Shown: piece by piece, positions 1-8,934 of the stretch
How the letters are laid out: each line of letters opens with the position of its first letter
How positions within the stretch are numbered: the first letter of the stretch is position 1
Source: CAYTAP01 sp964435775
GTDB taxonomy: Bacteria; Planctomycetota; Phycisphaerae; Tepidisphaerales; Tepidisphaeraceae
Assembly (NCBI GenBank): GCA_964435775.1
Contig: CAYTAP010000010.1
Coordinates: 1 to 46,810 of the forward strand
DNA: 46,810 bases
Direction: 5' to 3'
The notes under the pieces: generated by a model
Told to the model about the DNA's origin: nothing
Databases searched by the model: none
Seen by the model: the letters and a program-made list of their open reading frames with translations, nothing else
Made by a program: the position numbers and the translations under genes

Positions 1-142
1 TCTTCCTCGTGTGGTCATCGCCGGCGTACAAATACCCGATATTGAGTGGCGGATCGGCGAAAACCAGATCGACCCACCCCTCCGGACCGTCGTTGAGCGC
101 CTTGATCGAATCCGCCTGCGTGATTTGATTGAGTTCCAGCAT
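1..142 (-). CDS. site-specific DNA methyltransferase, N-terminal part (runs off the window)
   Basis: The first 47 codons of a gene read leftward off the window edge, starting with ATG at 142. The peptide begins MLELNQITQADSIKAL and reaches FADPPLNIGY, which fits the catalytic motif IV (D/N-P-P-x) of amino-methylating DNA methyltransferases with its usual aromatic after NIG. Family knowledge: such enzymes transfer a methyl group from S-adenosylmethionine to adenine N6 or cytosine N4 in a specific DNA sequence. The target-recognition part lies outside the window, so specificity and any partner nuclease cannot be seen. Motif IV coming about 30 residues from the start suggests the beta-type motif order (catalytic motif before the SAM-binding motif), an inference from this fragment. 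Confidence 0.75.
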   Translation of the reverse strand, partial: MLELNQITQADSIKALNDGPEGWVDLVFADPPLNIGYLYAGDDHTRK

Positions 143-195
143 AGCACCGGCACTATATCATCAAGCTCGCACAGCGCAAATATTGCCGAGTTTCA

Positions 196-1530
196 TCATG
201 GGCGCTGCGTCGCGGCTTGAAGATCGGCAGGCGCCAACCGTGGGGCGAGGATGTGGATGATCAGCAGCGCGATCAGGTACATGAAACCGGCGACGGTGAG
301 GATCGGCGCGTAGTTATGCATGTCATCGAGCACCTTGCCGATGGTGAGCGACGCAAGCAAGCCGCTCAGGGCGCCGAACATGCTGCCCATGCCGACGACC
401 GATCCGACGGCGGTTCGCGGGAAGCAATCGGAGACGAGCGTGTAGAGATTGGCGCTCCACCCCTGATGCGCCGCAGCGGCGAGGGCGACGAGCCCAACCA
501 CGACCCACATGTCATGAATGTATCCCGCGAAGATCATCGGCGCGACGCACAAGGCGCAGACCAGCAGCGCGGTCTTGCGAGATCGATTGAGGGAGTTGCC
601 GTGCCGGAGCATGGACGATGAAATGAACCCACCGCCGATTGAGCCGATGTCCGCGGCGACATAGATGATGACCAGGGGCAGCATCAGCCCCTCAAGTTTG
701 ACCCCGTAGGTCGAGTGAAAAAACTTGGGGAGCCAGAAGAGGAAAAACCACCAGACCGGATCGGTCATGAACTTGCCGACGGCGAACGCCCAGGTCTGCC
801 GATGGGGGACAAGATCGATCCAGCGGGCGGCCGAAGGCGGGTCGGCCGGATCGGATTCGATGTACGCCAATTCCTCATCGGACACCCTGCGGGATTGCCT
901 TGGACGCCGATACAGGATCAACCAGATCACGCCGAAGAGAAGCCCTGGGATGCCCGCGAGCCAGAACGCGTGACGCCAACCCCAGTGGTGCCCGACGATC
1001 GGCACGAAAATCGCGGCGATGACGATTCCGATGTTCGAGCCGGAGTTGAAGATGCCCGTCGCCAGGGCGCGCTCTTTTTTGGGAAACCATTCGGCGGTCG
1101 CCTTCACGGCGGCGGGAAAGTTGGCCGCCTCGCTGAGACCCAGCGCGAAGCGCGCCACGGAAAACGATTGCCACGATCCGACAAAGGCGTGCGCGATGGA
1201 TGCGATCGACCAGAGCATCGCCGCAAAGCCATAGCCCAGGCGTGTGCCGACGGCATCAAGGATTCGACCCATGCCGAGCAGCCCGATGAGATAGGCGAAT
1301 TGGAATGAGGAGACGATGTAACCATATTGCACTTCGGTCCAGCCGAACTCTTCGGTCAGATGCGGGGCGAGAAGGCTGAGAACCTGGCGGTCGAGATAGT
1401 TGATCGTCGTGGCGAAGAGGAGCAGGCCGCAGACGGTCCATCGGACGCGGGTGCGATGCCCTTGGGGCAGGTTGGGATCGCGCGGGGCGCGGGGAGCGGC
1501 AGGATGTTGGACGTCGGCCTTCACCGCCAT
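196..1530 (-). CDS. MFS transporter, anion:cation symporter (hexuronate transporter ExuT-like)
   Basis: A 444-residue inner-membrane transporter with about twelve hydrophobic segments. The first helix carries the INYLDRQ motif typical of the ACS family (ExuT, GudP, sialic-acid and glucarate/galactonate carriers). It is followed by GMGRILDAVGTR (the loop 2-3 signature) and the FPAAVKATAEWFPKKERALATG stretch, where ACS proteins have a conserved W-F-P-x-x-E-R-A. I start it at the ATG at 1530 (MAVKADVQHP): the open frame extends 36 codons further, but that extension is Arg-rich and unlike transporters. Likely cargo is a hexuronate or related sugar acid taken up with a proton or sodium, inferred from family and from the adjacent arabinofuranosidase and alpha-glucuronidase-like genes. 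It diverges from the GH127 gene at 1756 across a 225-bp spacer that holds a direct-repeat operator candidate. Confidence 0.88.
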   Translation of the reverse strand: MAVKADVQHPAAPRAPRDPNLPQGHRTRVRWTVCGLLLFATTINYLDRQVLSLLAPHLTEEFGWTEVQYGYIVSSFQFAYLIGLLGMGRILDAVGTRLGYGFAAMLWSIASIAHAFVGSWQSFSVARFALGLSEAANFPAAVKATAEWFPKKERALATGIFNSGSNIGIVIAAIFVPIVGHHWGWRHAFWLAGIPGLLFGVIWLILYRRPRQSRRVSDEELAYIESDPADPPSAARWIDLVPHRQTWAFAVGKFMTDPVWWFFLFWLPKFFHSTYGVKLEGLMLPLVIIYVAADIGSIGGGFISSSMLRHGNSLNRSRKTALLVCALCVAPMIFAGYIHDMWVVVGLVALAAAAHQGWSANLYTLVSDCFPRTAVGSVVGMGSMFGALSGLLASLTIGKVLDDMHNYAPILTVAGFMYLIALLIIHILAPRLAPADLQAATQRP

Positions 1531-1684
1531 TGCTTCGTGATCGAGGTCCCTCACGCGACACCGCCTTGTTGATGAATCACAACGGAACCATTGACGACAG
1601 GATATGTCTATATCCCAAGAGTGCCCGCGCGATGTCAAGGAGATTCCGTCATCCTGCGCGAAAAGGAATCGGGAAGTTCATCAT

Positions 1685-1720
1685 TTGCGCGAATCGGTCC
1701 TCGAATTGCGTAAAGACGCC
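1685..1720 (+). promoter_or_regulatory. direct-repeat operator candidate, site A (AraC-like spacing)
   Basis: Two related copies, TTGCGCGAATCGGTC at 1685 and TTGCGTAAAGACGCC at 1706, start exactly 21 bp apart in the same orientation. The site is about 35-70 bp before the GH127 start and between two divergent genes. The first copy matches the consensus TTGCGCRAAACGGTC seen again at 5954, 8743 and 17084. AraC-family activators commonly bind tandem half-sites spaced about 21 bp, so an AraC-type regulator is inferred. The protein itself is not in the window. Confidence 0.55.
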
Positions 1721-1755
1721 TTGAAGAGGCCGATCGTGATTCGGAAAATGGGGGC

Positions 1756-3813
1756 ATGCTTCATCGTCACGGGCGGATTCGCGCCGTTGTTCATCACCGC
1801 GGCGTCATCGCCGATTCGTTCTGGTCGCCGCGGGTGGAAACCAACCGCACGGTGACGATTCCCTTCGCGTTGAACAAATGCGAGGAGACGGGTCGGATCG
1901 ACAACTTTCGCAAGGCGGGTCATCTCATCCCCGGCGAGTTCACGGGGATTTACTACGATGACTCGGATGTCTTCAAGGTGATGGAGGGCGCAGCGCACAG
2001 CCTGGCGGATCATCCCGACCCGGCGCTCGATCAATATCTGGATGGGGTGATCGCCGCCATCGGCGCGGCTCAGGAAGCGGATGGGTATCTGTACACCAAT
2101 CGAACGATCAACCCGCGCCAGGCGCACAAAGCGGCCGGGTCGGAGCGGTGGTCCAATCTGCAACACAGCCACGAGTTGTACAACGTCGGGCATCTGTACG
2201 AGGCGGCCGTCGCACATCACGCGGCGACCGGCAAGCGTACGCTGCTCGACATCGCGCTCAAGAACGCGGAGTTGATCCTGAACACATTCGGGCCGGGCGC
2301 GCGGCATGATCCGCCAGGCCATCAGGAGATCGAAATTGGGTTGATGAAACTGCACCAGACCACCGGCGATGAACGGCATTTGAAGCTGGCGCAGTTTTTC
2401 CTCGATCAGCGCGGGCGGCATGACAACGGGCGTGCTTCCTATGGCACGTATGCGCAGGACCACCGGCCGGTCATCGAGCAGGAGGAGGCGGTCGGGCATG
2501 CGGTGCGCGCGTTGTACATGTACAGCGCGATGGCGGACGCCGCGATGGCGGCGGGACATCCTCATTATGAAGTTCCTGGGGTGATGTCGTATCTTTTCCC
2601 CTCCCCCGGTACGCCGGGGGAGGGCAGGGAGGGGGTCTTGGCGTGCCGGCGCGCGGAACCCCCTCCCCAACCCTCCCCCGCGAGTACGCGGGAGAGGGAG
2701 CAAAACGAGAATGCCGTTGTCCCGGCACAAACGAGCGATGAACGCCAACTGGCGGCGTTGGACAAGCTCTGGCACAACGTCGTCGGGAGAAAACTCGCGA
2801 TCACCGGCGGCACGGGGGCGCGCAAGGATGGGGAGGCGTTCGGCGAGGCATATGAATTGCCCAACGCCACTTGCTACAACGAGACCTGCGCGGCGATCGC
2901 CAACATTTTCTGGAACCACCGGCTGTTCCTGCTGACCGGCCAGGGCAAGTATCTCGATGTGCTCGAGCGAACGCTCTACAACGGAATGCTCGCGGGAGTG
3001 TCGCTGAGCGGGGACCGGTTTTTCTATGTGAACCCGCTGAGCAGCGACGGCGTGACGCCGTTCAATTATCACAACGAGACCGGACGGGCCGCGTGGTTTT
3101 CCTGTTCGTGCTGCCCGGTCAATGTCGCGCGCCTGCTGGCGTCGCTGGGGAGCTATGTTTACGCGGTCGATGGAGGCGGGGTGTGGGTCAATCTCTTCAT
3201 CGCCGGCGAAGCGACGATGGACGTTCCCGGTTGTGGGACCATCCGCATCGAGCAGCGGACAGAGTATCCGTGGGATGGGCGGGTGCGATTCACGCTTCAT
3301 CCAAAGAGCGAGTCCGCACGCTTCACGCTGCATGTGCGCATCCCCGGTTGGGCACGGGGTAAGCCGGCGCCGAGTGACCTCTACCGCTATGTTGACGATG
3401 CCGGGAAGATCGGAGATTCGATCACGGTATCCATCAACTGCGCTTCGCAGGTTGCGCCGATCAAGGATGGATTCATCGCCGTAGATCGTCAGTGGAAGGA
3501 TGGGGATATGGTGGAACTGGATTTCCCGATGCCCGTGCGGCGGGTCATCGCGCATGAGCTCGTGACGGAGGATGCCGGACGCGTCGCCATCGAACGCGGG
3601 CCGCTCGTGTACTGCGCGGAAGCGGCGGACAATGCCATGCCCATCGACCGGATCACCATTGCCGACCGCGACTCATTCAGCGTCATTCACGACCATGCGT
3701 TGCTCAATGGCATCACGAAACTGCTCACCAGCGGCGGTGTGATGCTCATCCCGTATTACGCTTGGAATCATCGCGGGCCAGGCGCGATGGCGGTATGGCT
3801 TCATCGGGGATGA
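1756..3813 (+). CDS. glycoside hydrolase family 127 (beta-L-arabinofuranosidase-like, former DUF1680)
   Basis: 685 residues. The N-terminus has ADSFWSPRVETNR, typical of GH127. The cysteine/zinc catalytic centre is complete: a glutamate in DGEAFGEAYELPN (E360, matching the acid/base position of the Bifidobacterium enzyme HypBA1), E376 and C378 in YNETCA, and C450/C452/C453 in FSCSCCPVN, which provide the zinc ligands and nucleophile. HypBA1 releases L-arabinose from beta-linked arabinofuranosides; substrate here is inferred. No signal peptide is evident, so it is probably cytoplasmic and acts on imported oligosaccharides. Residues about 280-320 are not GH127: they are encoded by a dispersed GC-rich repeat in frame (FPSPGTPGEGREGV and PPPQPSPASTRERE) ahead of the catalytic centre. 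An AraC-like operator candidate lies upstream. Confidence 0.9.
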   Translation: MLHRHGRIRAVVHHRGVIADSFWSPRVETNRTVTIPFALNKCEETGRIDNFRKAGHLIPGEFTGIYYDDSDVFKVMEGAAHSLADHPDPALDQYLDGVIAAIGAAQEADGYLYTNRTINPRQAHKAAGSERWSNLQHSHELYNVGHLYEAAVAHHAATGKRTLLDIALKNAELILNTFGPGARHDPPGHQEIEIGLMKLHQTTGDERHLKLAQFFLDQRGRHDNGRASYGTYAQDHRPVIEQEEAVGHAVRALYMYSAMADAAMAAGHPHYEVPGVMSYLFPSPGTPGEGREGVLACRRAEPPPQPSPASTREREQNENAVVPAQTSDERQLAALDKLWHNVVGRKLAITGGTGARKDGEAFGEAYELPNATCYNETCAAIANIFWNHRLFLLTGQGKYLDVLERTLYNGMLAGVSLSGDRFFYVNPLSSDGVTPFNYHNETGRAAWFSCSCCPVNVARLLASLGSYVYAVDGGGVWVNLFIAGEATMDVPGCGTIRIEQRTEYPWDGRVRFTLHPKSESARFTLHVRIPGWARGKPAPSDLYRYVDDAGKIGDSITVSINCASQVAPIKDGFIAVDRQWKDGDMVELDFPMPVRRVIAHELVTEDAGRVAIERGPLVYCAEAADNAMPIDRITIADRDSFSVIHDHALLNGITKLLTSGGVMLIPYYAWNHRGPGAMAVWLHRG
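2598..2704 (+). repeat. dispersed GC-rich palindromic repeat (family R1), inverted pair inside GH127
   Basis: Two inverted copies of one element. The first (2598-2637) reads CCCCTCCCCCGGTACGCCGG then GGGAGGGCAGGGAGGGGGTC. The second (2658-2700) is its approximate reverse complement. Single copies recur at 10188, 26818 and 32846. Here the pair is translated without a stop or frameshift within GH127. Confidence 0.85.
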
Positions 3814-3857
3814 ATCGGGTCGGTTCTGCGGGCGATGAACCTTTGCGGAGTTTGAAC

Positions 3858-5923
3858 ATGATGAGTCGTTCCCTCGTGTTTTGCGGCATCACACTCGTCT
3901 GCCTCGCAACATCGTTCGTTCCGCGTTCATCTCCCGCCGCCGATGACTTGAGCGATGCGTATCGACCCATCACACAAATCACACCCACAAGCTTTACGCT
4001 GCAATGGTACACACAAAAGCCCACCGAGACGCGGATTATGCTGCGGGAGGGGGATGTGTCGATGGTCGCCTGGCGACCGGCCGACATGCGCACGAATGTC
4101 TGGTCCGGCGCGCGGACAATCGATGGGTCGGCCGATCTACGCACATATCACCGTCTGACGGTCACCGGCCTCAAACCCTCGCATCGCTACTTCTATCGCA
4201 TCTACGATCCCTCCTCCAAGCCCACCGAGGCCGAGGCGCGCTTCGGCGCATCGCCCCCCTGGCGTCGGGAGTACGCCGTCGCCACGCAGGCCGAGCCGGG
4301 GCATCGCACGGTCATTCACCTGCCGGTGAAGGTGTTGCTCATGCCCAACGTCCTCAACCTCGAATCGGCGGTCCTGCCCGATGGCTCGCTGGCTCAGCTT
4401 CCCCCCAAGCTGACCGAAGCGCAACTCAAGCTCATCGCGCATGAGTACGAAGTCTCTTCCCGCTTTTTCTTCGCCAACAGCGGGATGCGGCTCTGGGTCG
4501 ATTATCAAATCTTCATTGATGATCGCTGGCAATACTGGGGCAAGCTCCCCAAAGAGGCGGCCAACGAGCGGGACTGGACGGAGTGCCGCAGCTACGCCGG
4601 AAAGGATTACACCTCGCCCGGCGGCGGCGGATTCACGGTCGTCGATACCCGGCATCCCGACAAGCCGAGCACCCGGCCGGTGTATGAGGAACATCCGTAC
4701 GCCGGGCAGGTGGAACAAGCCTTCGTGCGCCGATATGACCCCAAGACNNNNNNNNNNATCACTGGGGCTTTTACAACAGCGGCGGCGGAACGTACGGCCC
4801 GGATCGTTTCAACGAGGGATTGCCCGGCCGCTCGCAATTCCTCGGCGGCGGCGACACGGCATGGCTCGCCACCCACGAGTTTCATCATCAACTCGAAGGG
4901 CTTGGGCGGGTGTCGTTCCCCGAAGCGGAAAATGACCGGATCGTTTTCGATCATCCTGAAATCCGCCGGCGGGTGAAAGAGCCCGGCCGGCCCGAGCACA
5001 TCAACGCGTGGAACACCGCCGGGCGCCACGGCGGACAGTGGGATGTCATCTCCTTCTGGGATCGAACCCTCACCCCCAACCAGTGGCTGCGCATCTACCT
5101 GGGCGATGCCATCTCCGTCGTCGATGCCGACAACGACGGCATGCCCGATGAGGATGCCCGTCTGCCGCTGGATGAAAAACGCTTCGGCAGCGACCCGACG
5201 AAGTCTGCCACCGACGGGGTGATGAACGACCGGCAAAAGGCGATGCTCGCGACGTGGGCGCCGGCGATTCTTAAATCAAGCTGGACCAAGCCGCAGGACC
5301 AGCTCATCACCGCCGACCCTCGCAAGACCGATTCCGATGGCGATGGCATTGATGATGGGAACGATCCCTATCCGCTCGTCCCCCACCCCCTTTTCGTCTG
5401 GCCGATCAAAACGGTCGTCGATGGGGGTGCCGAGGAATGGAAGGATGTGCCGCTGGCCGGGCTGTTTCAACGCCCCGTCACCAAAGACGTTTCGCCTCTG
5501 AAGCTCGAGTTCAAGCAATCCTACGATGGGAAGGAATACCACGGCCTGCTCATCATCACCGGTGACTGGAAGCAAGCAATCGTCTCCCTCGATGACGAAG
5601 GCAAAGGCTTGTTTGACGGCATTGGTGCGATCGAGTTCTCCATCAAACACGATCCCAAAGATGCGCACGCCCTCGTGGTCAAGCCCACCGGATTTGGCGC
5701 GCCCCGCTTGACCTGGAAAACATCCGTGGATGACACCGGCCGACGCATTGTCGAGTTCGCCATCCCCAACGGCGGCGACAGCGAATGGTTCTGGCATGGC
5801 GGCGGACGCGAAGTCGGCTCGACCGTCGAAATCACCGATCCCACGGGGCGGGCTTATTCGATCCATCAGCCGTATCACCTGTTTTATTGCCGCATGCTCC
5901 CCGCGCATGGGAAGGGTGATTGA
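3858..5923 (+). CDS. secreted HExxH-type protein with calcium-binding repeats (interrupted by an assembly gap)
   Basis: One gene read across a 10-N gap at 4748-4757; the frame before (MMSRSLVFCG...) differs from the frame after, so the real gap is not 10 bases. GGAG at 3847-3850 supports the ATG at 3858. In order: signal peptide ending near SSPAAD; a fibronectin-III/phosphatase-like beta region (TSFTLQWYTQKPTETRIML, then LKPSHRYFYRIYD); after the gap, ATHEFHHQ at about 4868, which gives HEFHH, a zinc-metallopeptidase HExxH motif; two calcium-loop repeats (DADNDGMPDEDA and DSDGDGIDDGNDPYP) resembling thrombospondin type 3; and a C-terminal beta domain beginning VDGGAEEWKDVPL, like CBM9/DOMON sugar- or haem-binding domains. 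Function is unknown: a surface peptidase or carbohydrate-associated protein is plausible. It follows GH127 by 44 bp. Confidence 0.8.
4748..4757. other. assembly gap (10 N)
   Basis: Ten undetermined bases inside the HExxH protein gene. The frame changes across it (a length of 2 modulo 3 would be needed), so ten is a placeholder rather than a measured size. Confidence 0.97.
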
Positions 5924-5953
5924 GCCTCCCTGGTTGTCTCTCGCGAGATGGAA

Positions 5954-5990
5954 TTGCGCAAAACGGCTCCTCTTTGATGCAAAATAGCTC
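5954..5990 (+). promoter_or_regulatory. direct-repeat operator candidate, site B
   Basis: TTGCGCAAAACGGCTC at 5954 and a second copy, GATGCAAAATAGCTC, whose matching core GCAAAA-(C/T)-(G/A)-GCTC is shifted by exactly 21 bp (5956-5969 against 5977-5990). The site lies about 75-110 bp before the protease start at 6066. It has the same consensus and spacing as site A. Confidence 0.55.
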
Positions 5991-6065
5991 TTGTACGCCT
6001 GCGGAAGCGCGGCTAATTCTGGGAGGAGTCGATTCGCACGCGCACCGCTTCAGAGGGTTGCAACC

Positions 6066-7040
6066 ATGATGATCCACCGGTTCACGCTCCCTTCCGTCGC
6101 CGCTTTTGCACTGTTGTTGGCGCTGGGGTTCATTCAAGTCGCCCCGGCCGGGACGATCCGCGACGACCGAGCCGATCAACTTTACAAGGATCGCGCCCAG
6201 TTGCCCCAATTCGCGGCGGTTGGATATTACAATTCCGGACGTTCGTATGGATCGGTGACACTCATCGATCCCGACTGGGCGCTGACGGCCGCCCACGTCG
6301 TGGACAGCAACATGAACGGCACCCTCGCCGACGACAACGCCACCGGGCAGACCCTCAGCATCGGCGGCAACTTTCGACATGTGTCCGAAGTTTTCGTCCC
6401 CACCGGCGTTGGACCCAACCGCGGCTGGAATGGCGACATCGGCCAGGGCTTTGACTTGGCGCTGGTTCACCTGGCGACCCCGATCACTACCATCACGCCG
6501 GCGAAGCTTTACACCAACTTTCAGGAGCTCGGCAAGCAGATCACGATGGTCGGCTACGGGCGATCCGGCACGGGCAGCACCGGCGCCACCGGATCGAGCG
6601 GCACCAAGCGGGCCGGGGACAACATCGTCGATCGCCTGGCGACCTTCAGCAACGGCGCGACGGGCTTGAAGTGGGATTTCGATCAGCCCTCCCCGCGCAT
6701 CGCCCCCAACCAATACGGCTCATCCACCCCGCTCAATCTCGAATATCAAATCGCCCCCGGCGACAGCGGCGGCGGATCATTCCTCGAGGAAGATGGCGCG
6801 TGGTATCTCGCCGGCGTGCATTCAGGCGTTTACAACTATTACTCCTACCCCGGCACCGGCACCGACGGAAGCACTTACGGCGATGCAACTTTGGTGACGC
6901 GCGTCAGCGCCTATCAGCAGTTCATCTTTGACCATATTCCCGATATCGCCAGCGCGAGCGTTTGCGAACCGGCCAGCCTTGGCTTGATCAGTGTGATGAC
7001 GCTCATGACCCTTCGTCGCCGGCGTCGGGTGTTGACGTGA
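6066..7040 (+). CDS. secreted trypsin-like serine protease with C-terminal surface-sorting tail
   Basis: 324 residues from ATG 6066. A signal peptide (FALLLALGFIQVAPAG) is followed by a chymotrypsin-fold S1 protease with all three catalytic residues visible: His in LTAAHVVD, Asp in GFDLALVHL and Ser in PGDSGGGSF. A Gly/Ser/Thr-rich loop (GRSGTGSTGATGSSG) lies between Asp and Ser. The C-terminus has CEPASLGLISVMTLMTLRRR: a short hydrophobic helix plus an arginine cluster, as in PEP-CTERM proteins cut by exosortase, although the motif is CEP rather than PEP. It probably acts outside the cytoplasm, on or released from the cell surface. It lies 142 bp after the HExxH protein and 27 bp before the GH43 gene, so the latter two may be cotranscribed under operator site B. 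Confidence 0.88.
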   Translation: MMIHRFTLPSVAAFALLLALGFIQVAPAGTIRDDRADQLYKDRAQLPQFAAVGYYNSGRSYGSVTLIDPDWALTAAHVVDSNMNGTLADDNATGQTLSIGGNFRHVSEVFVPTGVGPNRGWNGDIGQGFDLALVHLATPITTITPAKLYTNFQELGKQITMVGYGRSGTGSTGATGSSGTKRAGDNIVDRLATFSNGATGLKWDFDQPSPRIAPNQYGSSTPLNLEYQIAPGDSGGGSFLEEDGAWYLAGVHSGVYNYYSYPGTGTDGSTYGDATLVTRVSAYQQFIFDHIPDIASASVCEPASLGLISVMTLMTLRRRRRVLT

Positions 7041-7067
7041 CGCGGCCCTTCAGCCCAGGAAGCACAC

Positions 7068-8762
7068 GTGAGTCTTCCACATAGGAGATCAGCCCGACCC
7101 CTTCACCTTCTTGCGGCGGCCATCTCGACGCTCCTGCTGGCGTGTGCGCTGTGCAATCCCGCCGCGGCGCAGTTCGCCAATCCGATCCTCCCGAAGGGAG
7201 CCGATCCGTGGGTGTTCCAATGGGGCGGGCAGTATTTTTACACGGGCACGCGCGGGAGCGACATTCGCGTGTCGCGTTCGCCGTGGCTGCAAAATGTCGG
7301 GAGCAATCCGAAGCAGGTTTGGAATCCTCCCGCCGCCACGCCCTATGGCAACAACATGTGGGCGCCGGAGATTCATCGCCTCAACGGCAAATGGTATCTC
7401 TATTACGCGGCCGACGATGGGAACGATGTCAACCATCGGATGTATGTGCTTGAAGGAACAAGCCAGGACCCGCAGGGGTCGTACAAGCTCAAGGGGCAAA
7501 TCTCCATCCCGGACAACCGCTGGAGCATCGACGGCACGGTGATGGAGTATGCCGGCAAGAGCTATTTCATCTGGTCCGGGCGGCAATACAGCTTGGGCGG
7601 CAATGATTACGGATCAAGCCAGAGCCTCTACATCGCGGCGATGAGCAACCCCTGGACGCTCAGCGGCCAGCGCATCGCCATCAGCAGCCCGACCTATGCC
7701 TGGGAACGCCACGGCCATCCGGTCAACGAAGGACCGGAGATCCTGCGACATGGCAATGACATCTTCCTCACCTACTCCGCCAGCGCGTTTGAAACACCCG
7801 ACTACGCCATCGGGGCGCTCAAACTCACCGGCGACGACCCGCTCTCCCCGCGCTCATGGACGAAACTCCCCCAGCCGCTATTCACGCAAGCCAACGGCGT
7901 CTCCGGCACCGGGCATGCCTCGTTCGTCAAATCGCCCGATGGCGCGCAGGATTGGATCGTTTATCACGCGCGGACCAGTGACGACGCCCCGCGCGATGTT
8001 CGCATCCAACGCTTCACCTGGAACGCCGACGGAACGCCCAACCTCGGCCAGCCCGTCGCCACCGGCCAAACGATCCCCTCCCCCACCGGCACGCCGACCG
8101 TCACCTTCATTCCCAATTTATCCTTCGAGCGCGGCGGCAAGGGATGGCTCGATGACTTCCACGCCACCGGCGACGCGGGCGCGATCGCCAACGACGGCTC
8201 GCACTTCCCACTCATCAAAGACGGCGACGGGCCGATGGTTGGCTACCTGGGCGCGAATGTGAACGGAAGCATCCATCAGGACATCGGCCCGATCACACAA
8301 AGCAGTTATACGCTGTCGGTCGGCCTGGCGATCAGCGACGACCAGAAGAAAGCCGCGGTCGACAACCCCGGGCAATACATCCTGCGCCTCATCAGTGTCG
8401 GCCTGCATCCCGGCGGATCGGCCAACGACGCCGATCAGGTCATCCTCGCCGAGCGCGCGATCGACAGCCGCGCGCTCGATGTTTCGACATTTCGCTATTT
8501 CGATGTGACGGCGCAGTTGCCCGATCACTCCCGCGATGGCACTTGGTTGAGGGTGGAGCTCGACTCGGCCGGCCCCCTGCCGGCCGGGTCGTCCACCTGG
8601 CAGGTGAAGCTGGATCGGATGACGCTCACCCTTTCCCCGCCGCAGGCGGCGACGGTCGTACCCGAGCCGTCGGCGGTTTTGGCGCTGGTGGTCATCGCGC
8701 TGACGTGCATCCCTCGTCTTCGGCCCCGGTTTTTCTCCACAATTGCGCAAAACGGTCCATGA
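7068..8762 (+). CDS. secreted glycoside hydrolase family 43 protein with PEP-CTERM tail
   Basis: 564 residues from GTG 7068, chosen because AGGAAG lies 7 bases before it and the next residues lead directly into a signal peptide (LLAAAISTLLLACALCNPAAA). GH43 five-bladed propeller signatures are visible: catalytic base Asp46 in KGADPWVF, pKa-modulating Asp155 in WSIDGTV and acid Glu221 in VNEGPEIL. GH43 members are mostly arabinofuranosidases and xylosidases; the WAPEIHRLNGKWYLYY block is typical. After residue 345 comes a beta-rich region like carbohydrate-binding modules (NLSFERGGKGWLDDF). The end is VVPEPSAVLALVVIALT plus an Arg-rich tail: a classic PEP-CTERM exosortase signal, so the enzyme is probably displayed on the surface. 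Its last codons (IAQNGP-stop) overlap operator candidate site C. Confidence 0.93.
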   Translation: MSLPHRRSARPLHLLAAAISTLLLACALCNPAAAQFANPILPKGADPWVFQWGGQYFYTGTRGSDIRVSRSPWLQNVGSNPKQVWNPPAATPYGNNMWAPEIHRLNGKWYLYYAADDGNDVNHRMYVLEGTSQDPQGSYKLKGQISIPDNRWSIDGTVMEYAGKSYFIWSGRQYSLGGNDYGSSQSLYIAAMSNPWTLSGQRIAISSPTYAWERHGHPVNEGPEILRHGNDIFLTYSASAFETPDYAIGALKLTGDDPLSPRSWTKLPQPLFTQANGVSGTGHASFVKSPDGAQDWIVYHARTSDDAPRDVRIQRFTWNADGTPNLGQPVATGQTIPSPTGTPTVTFIPNLSFERGGKGWLDDFHATGDAGAIANDGSHFPLIKDGDGPMVGYLGANVNGSIHQDIGPITQSSYTLSVGLAISDDQKKAAVDNPGQYILRLISVGLHPGGSANDADQVILAERAIDSRALDVSTFRYFDVTAQLPDHSRDGTWLRVELDSAGPLPAGSSTWQVKLDRMTLTLSPPQAATVVPEPSAVLALVVIALTCIPRLRPRFFSTIAQNGP

Positions 8763-8779
8763 AAGGCGCTAAAAAGGCC
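8743..8779 (+). promoter_or_regulatory. direct-repeat operator candidate, site C
   Basis: TTGCGCAAAACGGTCC at 8743 and a weaker second copy, AGGCGCTAAAAAGGC, at 8764, again exactly 21 bp downstream (10 of 15 positions match). It overlaps the last codons of the GH43 gene and lies about 160-190 bp before the LamG-type surface protein at 8935. Confidence 0.5.
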
Positions 8780-8934
8780 CTTTGCAGCAAGCAAGAACAG
8801 GTATAACTTTCAGTCCAGCGTCCGACCGCAGGAGTGGCGGAAGGATCGGAGGATTGCCGGAGTAGCCGGGTTCCTTTTCACGTCCCCCCATTTTGGAGTG
8901 TGGAGCACACAGCCACATCAGAGAGGAGTTCGGC

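Noticed and set aside
1681..3555. Open frame of about 620 codons opposite GH127
   Set aside because: Arg-rich shadow with no recognisable family; the GH127 catalytic motifs fix the coding strand.
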